Counted from the stretch's first letter, positions 1 through 7,916 are shown. The stretch: DNA of 64,000 bases from Quadrisphaera granulorum (GCF_003149145.1 NZ_QGDQ01000002.1:223180-287179); one strand, 5' to 3'. Made by a program: numbers and translations. The notes: generated from the sequence alone by a model not told the origin.

Positions 1-146
1 ACCTCGATGCCGGGCAGCGAGGACAGCAGCGCGCGCAGCCCGCGGCGCACCACGGGGTGGTCGTCCACGAGCAGCACCCGCACCGGCGCGGTGGCTCCTG
101 CGCCCGCGTCCGGGCTGCCGTCGTCCTCCAGCACGCCGCAGAGCAT
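1..146 (-). CDS. Response regulator, N-terminal fragment (cut by window edge)
   Basis: Only the first 48 or so codons are inside the window; the rest lies before position 1. The minus-strand frame from ATG at 146 gives a short acidic leader, then VRVLLVDDHPVVRRGLRALL, the beta1-alpha1 segment of a CheY-like receiver domain. The paired Asp of the acidic pocket is visible in VDDHP. The phospho-acceptor Asp and any output domain are outside. The DDHPVVRRGLRALL form is typical of NarL/FixJ (LuxR-type HTH) regulators, so that output is inferred, not seen. Start at ATG 146 is uncertain: the conserved domain begins only about 20 residues in, and a GTG closer to the domain is possible. Confidence 0.75.
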   Translation of the reverse strand, partial: MLCGVLEDDGSPDAGAGATAPVRVLLVDDHPVVRRGLRALLSSLPGIE

Positions 147-298
147 GGCCCCGCGCCGGGCCGCGGGCCAGGGCCTGCGTCCCCGTCGTCCGGGAGGGCT
201 CCCGGTCGGGTGGGGGCGTGCCCCCTGAACTGGGACGCCGCCGGCGGCCACCCTCGTCCCGTCACGCCGTCCGGCGCCCGCCTCCCCGAGGAGCAGCC

Positions 299-733
299 AT
301 GACCACCCACCCCGCCACCGGATCCGCCCCCGCAGGCGCAGCGCCCCGGCGGCACCGCCCGCTCGGTGCCCTCAACCACGTGGGGCTGGTGCTGGCCACC
401 CTGCTGGCGCTGTCAGACCTCAGCGGGATCTTCCTCGTCGAGCCGCCCACCGAGACGAGCGCCCAGAACGGTCCGCCAGCGGAGGTGCTCTGGTTCGCGT
501 TCGCCATGGCCGTCGTCACGCTCGCCGGCGTCGCCCTCGCGTGGGCGGGCAGATGGCGCGGCCCCGCGGTGCGGATCGCGGCCGTGGCGCGGATCCTCTC
601 GGCGCTCACGGCGGTCCCCGCTTTCTTCGTGGGCGGGGTCCCGACGCAGCTGCTCGTGTGGGCGGCGGTGACGGTGCTGGTGACGGTGGTCGCCGTCGTG
701 CTCATGCTCCTGCGGCCTCGCCGCCGGGCCTGA
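299..733 (+). CDS. Small four-helix membrane protein of unknown function
   Basis: A 144-aa protein with ATG at 299 and a GAGGAG ribosome-binding site about six bases upstream. After a short Pro/Ala-rich cytoplasmic leader it shows about four hydrophobic helices (roughly residues 24-46, 62-85, 93-113 and 118-138) and a basic C-terminal end, RPRRRA. I recognise no catalytic motif. It is divergent from the response regulator at 146, so the 150-bp gap between them must hold both promoters, and a two-component target gene is conceivable. That link is only inference from position. Confidence 0.6.
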   Translation: MTTHPATGSAPAGAAPRRHRPLGALNHVGLVLATLLALSDLSGIFLVEPPTETSAQNGPPAEVLWFAFAMAVVTLAGVALAWAGRWRGPAVRIAAVARILSALTAVPAFFVGGVPTQLLVWAAVTVLVTVVAVVLMLLRPRRRA

Positions 734-759
734 CGAAGGGCCGGACGAAGGGCCTCGGA

Positions 760-778
760 CGGGGGACGGCGTCCCCCG
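760..778 (+). terminator. Short GC hairpin after the membrane-protein gene
   Basis: An 8-bp perfect stem (CGGGGGAC / GTCCCCCG) with a GGC loop lies 27 bases after the stop at 733 and about 90 bases before the next start. No T-tract follows, as is common in high-GC actinobacteria. It may act as a weak terminator. Confidence 0.35.
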
Positions 779-871
779 CGACGCAGGTGCTGGCCCCGAT
801 GCGCCTCCGAGCTTCCGAGCCGCACCCTCGACACCGATCGAGCACCTTCCCGCTTCCCCTGGAGACCCGCT

Positions 872-1528
872 GTGGACCCGCTCGTGCTCGGCCTGCTCGT
901 CGGTCTCGCCTCGGCCGCACCCCTCGGCCCGCAGAATGCCTACCTGCTGCAGGTGGGCCTCCAGCTCCCGACCACCAGGGCGTGGGGGGCCGCCGCCCTG
1001 GTGGTCGGGCTCGACGTCTCCGTCTCCCTCACCGGAGCTCTCCTGGCGGGGCGCCTGCTGTCCGCAGCACCCGGTCTGCGGGTGCCCGCCCTCACCGTCG
1101 GCGCGGCGGTGCTCCTGCTCGTGGGCGCGCAGATCCTGTGGCGCACCCGCTCTCGCCGCCGCCCCCGGCACCTCCTGGGCCTCACGACGACGACGGACGG
1201 GGCGGACGGCCCGCCGGTGAGCGGTTGGAGCAGGCGCCGGCTCGTCTTCGGCGCGCTCGCGGTGACCTGGCTCAACCCATCGGCGCTGCTCGACTCCTCG
1301 CTGCTGTTCGGCGGCCTCGTGGCCTCGACGCGACTGGCCGACCTGCCGGTGCTCGTGCTCGGCCTGTGCGCTGCGTCCGCCCTGTGGACGGCGGGCCTCC
1401 TGGGCGTGCTGCGTGCCGTGCGGGCGCGGCTCGTGGAACGGGCGCGGTGCTGGGTGGAACGGGCAGCCGGCGTCGTCGTCGTGGCGGTCGGGCTGCGCTT
1501 CGCCGCGCAGGCCGTCGGCGTCCTGTAG
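872..1528 (+). CDS. LysE/ArgO-family amino-acid exporter
   Basis: A 218-aa integral membrane protein. It starts at GTG 872 with GGAGA six bases upstream. The N-terminal helix ends in AAPLGPQNAYLLQVGLQ, carrying the G-P-Q-N signature of LysE/ArgO exporters. A second family landmark, LAVTWLNPSALLD, lies near residue 131. Five to six hydrophobic helices fit the family, which exports basic amino acids using the proton or sodium gradient. The loop at residues 90-118 is Arg-rich and longer than usual. Substrate is not readable from sequence. No LysG-type LysR regulator is adjacent; the next gene is a convergent XRE-cupin regulator. Confidence 0.85.
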   Translation: MDPLVLGLLVGLASAAPLGPQNAYLLQVGLQLPTTRAWGAAALVVGLDVSVSLTGALLAGRLLSAAPGLRVPALTVGAAVLLLVGAQILWRTRSRRRPRHLLGLTTTTDGADGPPVSGWSRRRLVFGALAVTWLNPSALLDSSLLFGGLVASTRLADLPVLVLGLCAASALWTAGLLGVLRAVRARLVERARCWVERAAGVVVVAVGLRFAAQAVGVL

Positions 1529-1559
1529 CCCCGCGCTCGGCGGGTGCGTCGGCGCTGCG

Positions 1560-2144
1560 TCAGCGGTACTGGCTGACCATCACGGCGCTGGTGCCCGGCT
1601 CCAGGGCCCGGAAGGTGTGCGGGAGGTCGGCCGGATAGGCGACGTAGTCGCCGGGGGCCAGTTCCACGGGGTCCTCGAGGATCCCGGCCAGCGCCCGGCC
1701 CGTCGCGAGGACCACGTGCTCGACCGAGCCCGTGGCGTGCGGCTCGGAGTTGCGCGGGGCGCCCGGCTCCGCGGTGATCCGGTACACGTCAAAGCTCACG
1801 CCGGGGGTGCTCGCGGCCAGCAGCGTGGCGCGGAAGTGGGAGCTCTCGGCCGCCAGCGTGGGGCCCTCTCCGGCGCGCAGCACTCTGACGGCGGGGGCGG
1901 GCGGGTCGACGAGCGCGGAGAAGGGCACGCAGAGCGCCGTCGCCAAGGACCACAGCGTCTCGACGCTGGGGTTGGCCGAGCCCGACTCCAGCTGCGACAG
2001 GGTCGACTTGGCGACCCCCGCGCGCGCTGCCAGGTCACCCATCGACAGGCCGGACCGCTGCCGGTGCTGCCGCAGGGCCGCGGCGATGGCGGCGATGGGG
2101 GCGCCGGAACCCGCACTCGTGCCGCTGTTCGCTGAATCGGTCAT
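1560..2144 (-). CDS. XRE-family regulator with C-terminal cupin domain
   Basis: A 194-aa protein starting at ATG 2144. A helix-turn-helix of the Cro/C1 (XRE) type spans about residues 18-75, with recognition-helix region AGVAKSTLSQLESG. A short linker leads to a double-stranded beta-helix cupin (about 95-192), with EPHATGSVEHVVLATG and the C-terminal YPADLPHTFRA typical of the Cupin_2 sensor in such regulators. It is divergent from azlCD (start 2191), and two matching palindromes lie in or beside the 46-bp gap. This suggests it controls azlCD and itself, with an amino acid or related small molecule bound by the cupin. The ligand is inferred. Confidence 0.88.
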   Translation of the reverse strand: MTDSANSGTSAGSGAPIAAIAAALRQHRQRSGLSMGDLAARAGVAKSTLSQLESGSANPSVETLWSLATALCVPFSALVDPPAPAVRVLRAGEGPTLAAESSHFRATLLAASTPGVSFDVYRITAEPGAPRNSEPHATGSVEHVVLATGRALAGILEDPVELAPGDYVAYPADLPHTFRALEPGTSAVMVSQYR

Positions 2145-2147
2145 CGT

Positions 2148-2163
2148 GTTCGCCTTGACGAAC
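2148..2163. promoter_or_regulatory. Palindromic operator candidate 1 (GTTCG-N6-CGAAC)
   Basis: GTTCGCCTTGACGAAC is a perfect 5-bp inverted repeat with a 6-bp spacer, just upstream of the XRE-cupin start at 2144. It shares the 7-bp left half GTTCGCC and the right half CGAAC with a second copy at 2195-2210. Confidence 0.65.
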
Positions 2164-2190
2164 GTCGCTGCATGCCCCCATTCTCGCAGA

Positions 2191-2988
2191 GTGCGTTCGC
2201 CCTACCGAACAGACGGCCTCGCAGACCGGATTGGCCACCGGATCGGCTCCCCCTGGCAGGACGTCGACCGGCGCCTCCTGCGTGACGTCCTGCTCGTCTG
2301 CGCCGCCGGCGCGGTGGTCGGCCTGTCGTTCGGCGCCGTCGCGGTGGCCTCCGGCACTCCGCTGTGGGTGCCGGTGCTGCTCTCCGTGGTCGTGTTCGCC
2401 GGAGCCAGCCAGTTCGTCTTCGTCGCCCTGGTCACCGGGGGTACCGCGCCGCTGGTCGCCGCCATGACCGGCGTGGTGCTCAACGCGCGGATGGTTCCGC
2501 TCGGCATGGGCGTGGCCGACGTCGTCCCTCGCTCCGGCTGGCGGCGGCTCGTCGCGGCCCACCTGCTCACCGACGAGTCCGCGGCGTTCACCCTGCCTCG
2601 GCGTGACCCCGCCGAGCGGCGCGCCGCGTTCTGGCTGACCGGCGTGCTGCTCTTCGTGCTCTGGAACGCCGGCGCCCTGGTGGGAGCGGTGCTCGGCGGG
2701 ACGGTGCTCGCCGCCGTCGACCCCGGCACCCTCGGACTGGACGCCGCCTTCCCCGCCGTCCTCCTCGCGCTGCTGGTGCCGGCGTTGCGCACCGCGACCG
2801 ACCGGCGCACGGCGCTGGCGGGCGCCGTCGTCGCGGTCGCCGCGGTGCCCGTGCTGCCGGCGGGGCTGCCCGCGGTGGCTGCCGTCCTTGGTGTGCTGAC
2901 CGGGGTCCGTGGGTGGTCTCGCCGTCGTGCCGCCGATACCGAGGTCGAGACCGACGTTGAGGCTGAAACCGCCGGGGGCGCCTCGTGA
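2191..2988 (+). CDS. azlC: AzlC-family branched-chain amino-acid exporter, large subunit
   Basis: A 265-aa membrane protein, the large subunit of the two-part AzlCD exporter (branched-chain amino acids and analogues in characterised members). The family landmark GAVVGLSFGAVAVASG begins near residue 35, followed by VFAGASQFVFVALVTGG and NARMVPLGMGVAD, all strongly AzlC-like. About seven hydrophobic helices follow, then an acidic tail. GTG 2191 is the best in-frame start before the conserved region, but its ribosome-binding site is weak. A GTG at 2146 would run into the divergent regulator's promoter. The stop overlaps azlD by GTGA, so the two are translationally coupled. Confidence 0.85.
   Translation: MRSPYRTDGLADRIGHRIGSPWQDVDRRLLRDVLLVCAAGAVVGLSFGAVAVASGTPLWVPVLLSVVVFAGASQFVFVALVTGGTAPLVAAMTGVVLNARMVPLGMGVADVVPRSGWRRLVAAHLLTDESAAFTLPRRDPAERRAAFWLTGVLLFVLWNAGALVGAVLGGTVLAAVDPGTLGLDAAFPAVLLALLVPALRTATDRRTALAGAVVAVAAVPVLPAGLPAVAAVLGVLTGVRGWSRRRAADTEVETDVEAETAGGAS
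2195..2210. promoter_or_regulatory. Palindromic operator candidate 2 (GTTCG-N6-CGAAC)
   Basis: GTTCGCCCTACCGAAC has the same arms and spacer length as the site at 2148-2163, with centres 47 bp apart. It lies at the chosen azlC start. Binding here would block azlC initiation, or it may mean that azlC begins a little further downstream. Confidence 0.6.
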
Positions 2989-3317
2989 CCTGGGGAGTCG
3001 AGCACTGGGTCGGACTGGCGGTGCTCGCCGTGGCGACCTTCGCCCTGCGCCTGCTCGGTCCCTGGCTCGCGGCGCGGATCGGTGGCGGGGCCCGTGCCGA
3101 GAGCACCGACGCGCTGCTCGCGGGCCTCGCCGTCGCCGTTCTCGCCGGACTCGTGGTGACGCAGTCACTCTTCGACGGGCGCGACCTCGTGGGGTGGGCG
3201 CGGCCGCTCGGCGTCGTCGTCGCCGGTCTCCTGGTGTGGCGGAAGGCGCCTTTCCTCGTGGTGGTCCTCGCGGCAGCTGCCACGACGGCACTGGTGCGCC
3301 TGCTCGGCCTCTCCTGA
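2985..3317 (+). CDS. azlD: AzlD-family exporter, small subunit
   Basis: A 110-aa membrane protein with GTG at 2985 overlapping the azlC stop. It shows four hydrophobic segments, and the early ATFALRLLGPWLA matches the conserved start of AzlD proteins, with VWRKAPFLVVVLAAAATTAL near the end. Length is normal for AzlD (about 100-110 aa). It should form the exporter with AzlC; overlap and fixed gene order argue for equimolar synthesis. The next gene follows after about 80 bases and has a different role, so the operon probably ends here. Confidence 0.87.
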   Translation: MTWGVEHWVGLAVLAVATFALRLLGPWLAARIGGGARAESTDALLAGLAVAVLAGLVVTQSLFDGRDLVGWARPLGVVVAGLLVWRKAPFLVVVLAAAATTALVRLLGLS

Positions 3318-3396
3318 CCCTCCCTCTTCCCGCACTTTCCGCGGCAAGTGCGCGGCGGAGGTGCGGTCGACCGGGCCGGCGGCGCACAGTGCAGGG

Positions 3397-4488
3397 GTGG
3401 CAGCCAAGGCAGCGGCGGAAGAGCTCGACGTCGACGGCGTCGCGGTGCGCTTCACCAGCCCGGACAAGGTCGTGTTCCCAGCGCTCGGGGTGGACGGCGG
3501 CACCAAGCGGCACCTCGTGGAGTACTACCGCTCCGTCGCCCAGCGGAGCGAGGACGGCGAGATCGGGCCGCTCGTGCGCGCCCTGCTCGACAGGCCGACG
3601 TACGTGCAGCGTTTCCCCGATGGGGTGGACGGCGAGGAGGTCTACCAGAAGCGCGTGCCGGCGCATGCGCCGTCGTACGTGCGCACGACGCGGGTCACCT
3701 TCCCCTCGGGTCGCCACGCCGACGCGATGCGCGTCGATGCCGCCGCCCCTCTGGTCTGGGCGGCGCAGATGTCCACCGTGACGTTCCACCCGTGGCCCAC
3801 CCGCGCCTCCGACACGGACCCCGAGGCCGTCGAGCACCCCGACGAGCTCCGGATCGACCTCGACCCGCAGCCGGGCACTGGCTTCGCCGAGGCCCGCGCC
3901 GTCGCGCTCGACGTCGTCCAGCCCCTCCTCGACGAGCTCGGGTACGCAGGCTTCCCCAAGACCTCCGGTGGCCGTGGCGTGCACGTCTACGTGCGGATCG
4001 AGCCGCGCTGGGAGATCAAGCAGGTCAGGACGGCGGCCATCGCCTTCGCCCGCGAGGTAGAGCGCCGTGCCGGCGGTCGCGTCACCACCGCGTGGTGGAA
4101 GGAGCAGCGCACCCAGGCGATCTTCGTCGACTACAACCAGAACGCCCGCGACCACACCATCGCCTCGGCCTACTCGGTGCGCCGCACCCCGCGCGCCACT
4201 GTCTCCACCCCCGTGACCTGGGCGGAGCTGGCCGACGTTGAGCCGGACGATCTGACGATGGCGACGGTGCCCGCCCTGCTGGCCCGCCGCGGTGACCCGA
4301 TGCGCACCCTTGACGACGTGCAGCACTCCCTGGAACCGCTGCTGGAGATGGCCGAGCGCGACGCCGCGGCGGGGGAGGGGGAGATGCCGTTCCCGCCCAA
4401 CCATCCCAAGCAGGACGGCGAGCCCAAGCGCGTGCAGCCGAGCCGTGACCGTGCCCGCCCCGGCGGCCCCGAGGATCCCTCCCGGTGA
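3397..4488 (+). CDS. ligD: Stand-alone LigD-type polymerase/primase domain protein
   Basis: A 363-aa protein of the archaeo-eukaryotic primase superfamily, the polymerase domain of bacterial NHEJ LigD. Seen in order: FTSPDKVVFPA near the start; the metal-binding pair in RIDLDPQPGTGF (about residue 149); the nucleotide-binding TSGGRGVHVYV; and AIFVDYNQNARDHT, carrying the third catalytic Asp. There is no ATP-dependent ligase (no KxDG) and no phosphoesterase domain, and no Ku gene occurs nearby. It is therefore a single-domain version, as Mycobacterium also has beside full LigD. GTG 3397 is preceded by GCAGGG. An earlier GTG at 3361 cannot be excluded. The tail is basic and Pro-rich. Confidence 0.85.
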   Translation: MAAKAAAEELDVDGVAVRFTSPDKVVFPALGVDGGTKRHLVEYYRSVAQRSEDGEIGPLVRALLDRPTYVQRFPDGVDGEEVYQKRVPAHAPSYVRTTRVTFPSGRHADAMRVDAAAPLVWAAQMSTVTFHPWPTRASDTDPEAVEHPDELRIDLDPQPGTGFAEARAVALDVVQPLLDELGYAGFPKTSGGRGVHVYVRIEPRWEIKQVRTAAIAFAREVERRAGGRVTTAWWKEQRTQAIFVDYNQNARDHTIASAYSVRRTPRATVSTPVTWAELADVEPDDLTMATVPALLARRGDPMRTLDDVQHSLEPLLEMAERDAAAGEGEMPFPPNHPKQDGEPKRVQPSRDRARPGGPEDPSR

Positions 4489-4770
4489 ACGTCGGCCCGA
4501 GGCGGGCGGGGTACGACCGCAGACCGTCGGGGCTCGCTGCCCCCATCCGGCGGGGGAAGCCCTGCCGAGTGGCGGGCATGCCGTGCGACCTGCGTGGCAG
4601 CTGCTCTGGGAGGTTCCTGTGGATCAGCCGGTGGCGGTGTCCTACGGGTGTTGTGGTTGCTGAGGCGTCGTACGGTGGTCGTGCAGTCCTTGACCCGCTC
4701 TTGACCTTCAGGGGGCGTCGTTCAGGATGCAGCAGCCCGACCTCCGGGCGACCGATGAAGGAGAGACCAG
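4489..4770. other. Intergenic region before the gene at 4771
   Basis: These 282 bases have no convincing gene. The right part carries two TTGACC-like hexamers (around 4689 and 4701) that could serve as -35 elements for the gene at 4771, which has AGGAG seven bases before its ATG. No tRNA, repeat or riboswitch is recognisable. Confidence 0.4.
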
Positions 4771-5475
4771 ATGGGTTTCCTTGACCGCCTGCTCGGCCGT
4801 GAAGACCGGTCGGGCTCCGACCGCAGCACTGCCTACGGGCAGCCGCGGCCCGTCCAGCCCCAGCCCACCTACCGCACCGACTACCCGACGCCCGGCCAGC
4901 CCTCCGTGGGCCAGCAGCAGGCCGCCGGGCCGAGGCAGCCCCTCAGCGAGGACGAGCGGGCCCTCGAGCGCTACCGCTACCTCCTGCGTACCGCTCCGCC
5001 GGACCAGCTGGAGCAGGCCCACGCCGAGGCGTTCGCCAAGCTCACCCCGCAGCAGCGCCAGCAGGTGCTGTCCGAGCTCAGCCAGCACGTCCCCCCGGCC
5101 GAGCGCGCTCCGAGCGACAGCCCGCAGGACCTGGCCCGCATGGCGACGCGCGCCGAGGTTCGCCAGCCGGGCACGCTCGAGCGGAGCTTCTCCGGAGCGG
5201 GTGGTCCGGGTGGATCCGGTGGCGGCAGGGGACTGGGCATGGGCGCCGTCATCGGTGGTGGTCTGCTGGCCGGTGTCGCCGGGGCTTTCGTGGGCACCGC
5301 CATCGCCGACGCCATGTTCGACGGGTCCGAGGGTGACGCCTACGCCCAAGGTTTCCAGGATGCCCAGGAGGACATGGCCGCCGATGCGGGGTACGACGGC
5401 GGCGGCTTCGACGGCGGCGGCTTCGACGGCGGCGACGACTTCGGTGGTGACTTCGGCGGCGACTTCGACGTCTGA
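4771..5475 (+). CDS. Conserved actinobacterial protein with glycine-rich membrane segment
   Basis: A 234-aa protein starting MGFLDRLLGRED, with a strong AGGAG site. A low-complexity Gln/Pro/Tyr linker (residues 20-55) leads to a helical domain, RALERYRYLLRTAPPDQLEQ, continuing through AHAEAFAKLTPQQRQQVL. This combination recurs in uncharacterised actinobacterial proteins sometimes mislabelled as transporters. A Gly-rich hydrophobic stretch, GLGMGAVIGGGLLAGVAGAF, resembles a glycine-zipper membrane segment, and the C-terminus is a Gly/Asp repeat (GGGFDGG units). It ends in a strong terminator. I cannot assign a function; an envelope role is a guess from the membrane segment. Confidence 0.7.
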   Translation: MGFLDRLLGREDRSGSDRSTAYGQPRPVQPQPTYRTDYPTPGQPSVGQQQAAGPRQPLSEDERALERYRYLLRTAPPDQLEQAHAEAFAKLTPQQRQQVLSELSQHVPPAERAPSDSPQDLARMATRAEVRQPGTLERSFSGAGGPGGSGGGRGLGMGAVIGGGLLAGVAGAFVGTAIADAMFDGSEGDAYAQGFQDAQEDMAADAGYDGGGFDGGGFDGGDDFGGDFGGDFDV

Positions 5476-5500
5476 CCCGTCCCGAGCGGACCCGAGGACG

Positions 5501-5536
5501 ACGAAGGCCCCCGCCCTGCCGGGCGGGGGCCTTCGT
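5501..5536 (+). terminator. Strong hairpin terminator
   Basis: A 16-bp perfect stem, ACGAAGGCCCCCGCCC at 5501-5516 against 5521-5536, with a TGCC loop. It lies 25 bases after the stop of the gene at 4771 and just before the convergent tRNA-Gly, so it can serve both strands. A near-identical ACGAAGGCCCCC stem follows the aldolase gene at 43489. Confidence 0.88.
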
Positions 5537-5543
5537 GCTGACG

Positions 5544-5614
5544 AGCGGACGACGGGAATCGAACCCGCGCTATCAGCTTGGGAAGCTGAAGTTCTACCAT
5601 TGAACTACGTCCGC
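5544..5614 (-). tRNA. tRNA-Gly (anticodon CCC)
   Basis: The minus strand folds into a complete 71-nt cloverleaf. The 7-bp acceptor stem is GCGGACG / CGTCCGC with discriminator T. The D-arm contains AGTTCAATGGTAGAACT. The anticodon stem TCAGC/GCTGA holds loop TTCCCAA, so the anticodon is CCC (reads GGG). The T-arm is GCGGG TTCGATT CCCGT. The 3' CCA is not encoded. A TAGGCT hexamer on the same strand (AGCCTA at 5642-5647) lies 27 bases upstream and is a likely -10 element. No integrase or duplicated 3' end is nearby, so it is not an evident attachment site. Confidence 0.95.
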
Positions 5615-5666
5615 GTGGCGCCTCTGAAGACGTCCACCGTCAGCCTAGCAAGCCTCAGCGAAGACC

Positions 5667-7085
5667 TCAGACACCGTCCCGCTTGTAGCCGAAGAAGCTC
5701 TTCTTGCAGATGAGCTCGGCGACCTCGGCGGGCACCATGTCCTGCCAGGTCTCGTCGTGCGCGGCGATGCGCTTCAGCACGTCGCGCGACAGGATCTTCA
5801 GGTAGTCGGGGTTGAAGTCGGCCAGGTGCACGAAGCTGCCGCGGCCGGACAGGTAGTCGAACAAGGGCTGCAGCTGCTCGCCCACCTCGACGTCCTCGAC
5901 CGTGACGACGTCACCGCTGGCCAAGTCGAGCTTGGGGTAGACGAACAGCTTGAGGTTGTTCTTGAGGAGCCGGCCCCAGCTCTCGAGGAGACCACCCGGC
6001 AGGTGCGCGTGGGTCTTCTCGTCGAACAGCACCTCCAAGCTCGGCAGGCCCATGACCATGCCGATCCGCTCGGTGGTGCGCGCCTGCAGGTACGCCGCCA
6101 GCCGGTGGTAGTCGGCGAAGTTGGAGATGAGCACCGTGCTACCGGTGGCCGACAGGAGGTCTGCGCGGGCGAGGAAGTCGCGGCGGTCGAGCTTGGAGCC
6201 GCCGGCGAGCAAGTTGCTCATGGTGAGCTCGGTCAGCGCGAGGACCTTCTTGGGGTCGACGGCCGGGTCCTTGACGAACGCGCGCTTGGCGCACTCGAGC
6301 ATGTCGATGTTGACGTGTGTCGGGGGTCGGAAGCTGCCGCGCTCGACGAGCACCGAGCGCTTGCGCAGGGCCTCGGAGGGCTGCAGCACCTCGCGGTCGG
6401 GGCCGAACATCGCAACGCCGGACAGGCCGAGGTGCACGAGCTGCAGCGCCATGAGGCGGTTGTCGACGCTGCGGAACTCGATGCCCGAGAACTTGATCAT
6501 GTCGACCTCGATGCGGCCCGTGTTGAGCTTGTCGAGCAAGCTCGCAACGACCTCATCGGGCTCGGCGCGCTCGAAGAACGCGGCGTGCAGCAGGTTCACG
6601 CCGATGATGCCGAGCGCCTCCTGCTGCTGGGCGGCGTCGTCGTCGAGCATCCGCACGTGGATGACGATCTCGTTGGGCTCGTCCTCGGGGTGCGCCTGGA
6701 AACGCACGCCCATCCAGCCGTGGCACTCGTTGCCGCCGCGGTAGCTGCGGGCCACCACGGTGTCGGCGAATGCGAAGAAGCAGGTGTCGTCACCGCGGGC
6801 CTCCGAGAGGCGCTCCACGTTGAGCGTGTACTCGTGCTCCAGCATCGCCTGGAGGCGGCCCAGGGAGACGTAGCGGTCCGACCGGCCGTAGACGGCGTCG
6901 GAGACGGCCATGTCGTACGCCGACATGGTCTTGGCGATCGTGCCGGCGGCACCGCCCGCGCGGAAGAACCAGCGGGCCACCTCCTGACCGGCGCCGATCT
7001 CGGCGATGGTGCCGTACCAGCGCGGGTCGAGGTTGATCCGCAGGGCCTTCTGAAGCGTGTCCTCGCCGACGTCCATGCCGCCCAT
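5667..7085 (-). CDS. Conserved protein of unknown function (472 aa)
   Basis: A cytosolic-looking 472-aa protein without signal peptide or membrane helix. Well-preserved stretches include YGTIAEIGAGQEVARWFFRA near the N-terminus, GTIAKTMSAYDMAVSD, FFAFADTVVARSY, and LISNFADYHRLAAYL. I recall relatives of this family in diverse bacteria, some carrying the misleading label TonB-dependent receptor; nothing here supports that label, since no barrel or plug features are present. The start may be ATG 7085 or ATG 7076 (MDVGED). It is divergent from dcd and has less extreme composition than many neighbours, which fits a conserved gene. Function unknown. Confidence 0.8.
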   Translation of the reverse strand: MGGMDVGEDTLQKALRINLDPRWYGTIAEIGAGQEVARWFFRAGGAAGTIAKTMSAYDMAVSDAVYGRSDRYVSLGRLQAMLEHEYTLNVERLSEARGDDTCFFAFADTVVARSYRGGNECHGWMGVRFQAHPEDEPNEIVIHVRMLDDDAAQQQEALGIIGVNLLHAAFFERAEPDEVVASLLDKLNTGRIEVDMIKFSGIEFRSVDNRLMALQLVHLGLSGVAMFGPDREVLQPSEALRKRSVLVERGSFRPPTHVNIDMLECAKRAFVKDPAVDPKKVLALTELTMSNLLAGGSKLDRRDFLARADLLSATGSTVLISNFADYHRLAAYLQARTTERIGMVMGLPSLEVLFDEKTHAHLPGGLLESWGRLLKNNLKLFVYPKLDLASGDVVTVEDVEVGEQLQPLFDYLSGRGSFVHLADFNPDYLKILSRDVLKRIAAHDETWQDMVPAEVAELICKKSFFGYKRDGV

Positions 7086-7281
7086 CCCGTCGTCCCCGTC
7101 CGTTCTCCGAGCCCGGGAGGGCTCGAACCTCGCAGCGAGCGGTCACCATCGACTCAGCACTTGTCGGCGCCGATGATGGCGTGCTCTGAGCGACCTGACC
7201 ACCTCCCCGGAGCGAACCGGAGATGATGATCTGGCCACCTGTCCCTGTCATCGGCGCGTCGGGCCCGGAACTGGAGCCCAC

Positions 7282-7287
7282 TACGGT
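7282..7287 (+). promoter_or_regulatory. -10 element TACGGT of a probable leaderless dcd transcript
   Basis: TACGGT (TANNNT pattern) ends six bases before the dcd GTG at 7294. That spacing places the transcription start at the start codon. No Shine-Dalgarno sequence is visible in the gap. Confidence 0.6.
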
Positions 7288-7293
7288 GTCGGC

Positions 7294-7896
7294 GTGCTTC
7301 TTTCCGACCGCGACCTGGTGGCCGAGGTCGACGCCGGCCGCGTGGTGCTCGACCCGTGGGACCCCGCGATGGTGCAACCCTCGAGCATCGACGTCCGGCT
7401 CGACAGGTACTTCCGGCTCTTCGACAACCACAAGTACGCGGTCATCGACCCCGCCCAGGAGCAGCCGGAGCTGACCCGGCTCGTGGAGGTCGACAAGGGC
7501 GAGGCCTTCGTCCTGCACCCCGGCGAGTTCGTCCTGGCCTCGACCTATGAGGCCATCACCGTTCCGGACGACCTCGCGGTCCGCGTCGAGGGCAAGAGCT
7601 CGACGGGCCGGCTGGGCCTGGTGACCCACTCCACGGCGGGTTTCGTGGACCCAGGTTTCTCCGGGCACATCACTCTCGAACTGGCCAACGTCGCCACGCT
7701 GCCCATCAAGCTCTGGCCCGGCATGAAGATCGGCCAGCTCTGCTTCTTCAAGCTGTCGAGCCCGGCCGAGCACCCCTACGGCAGCGCGCGGTACGGCTCG
7801 CGGTACCAGGGCCAGCGCGGACCGACCGCCTCCCGCTCCTACCTGAACTTCCACCTCACGGACGTCAGCGCGGGCTCCCCCGCCGACGACGCCTGA
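7294..7896 (+). CDS. dcd: dCTP deaminase
   Basis: A 200-aa member of the dUTPase/dCTP deaminase fold. It opens [20 protein letters not shown], and [17 protein letters not shown] carries conserved substrate-site residues. [20 protein letters not shown] contains the Ser/Arg and following region used in trimer active sites, and [20 protein letters not shown] follows. It converts dCTP to dUTP, feeding dTMP synthesis. The close match to the mycobacterial type, which also hydrolyses dUTP to dUMP, suggests it may be bifunctional, but that needs an assay. It starts at GTG 7294, probably leaderless. The next gene begins 20 bases after its stop. Confidence 0.95.
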   Translation: MLLSDRDLVAEVDAGRVVLDPWDPAMVQPSSIDVRLDRYFRLFDNHKYAVIDPAQEQPELTRLVEVDKGEAFVLHPGEFVLASTYEAITVPDDLAVRVEGKSSTGRLGLVTHSTAGFVDPGFSGHITLELANVATLPIKLWPGMKIGQLCFFKLSSPAEHPYGSARYGSRYQGQRGPTASRSYLNFHLTDVSAGSPADDA

Positions 7897-7916
7897 CAGA
7901 CACAGCGGACCCCGCC

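Noticed and set aside
2035..4404. 789-codon minus-strand open frame across azlC, azlD and the LigD gene
   Set aside because: Its translation is His/Arg/Gly-rich low-complexity sequence, and it lies antisense to three clearly conserved genes. It results from GC-rich codon bias.
5544..5614. tRNA-Gly as a possible integration site
   Set aside because: No integrase gene, no duplicated tRNA 3' end and no change in gene type beside it.
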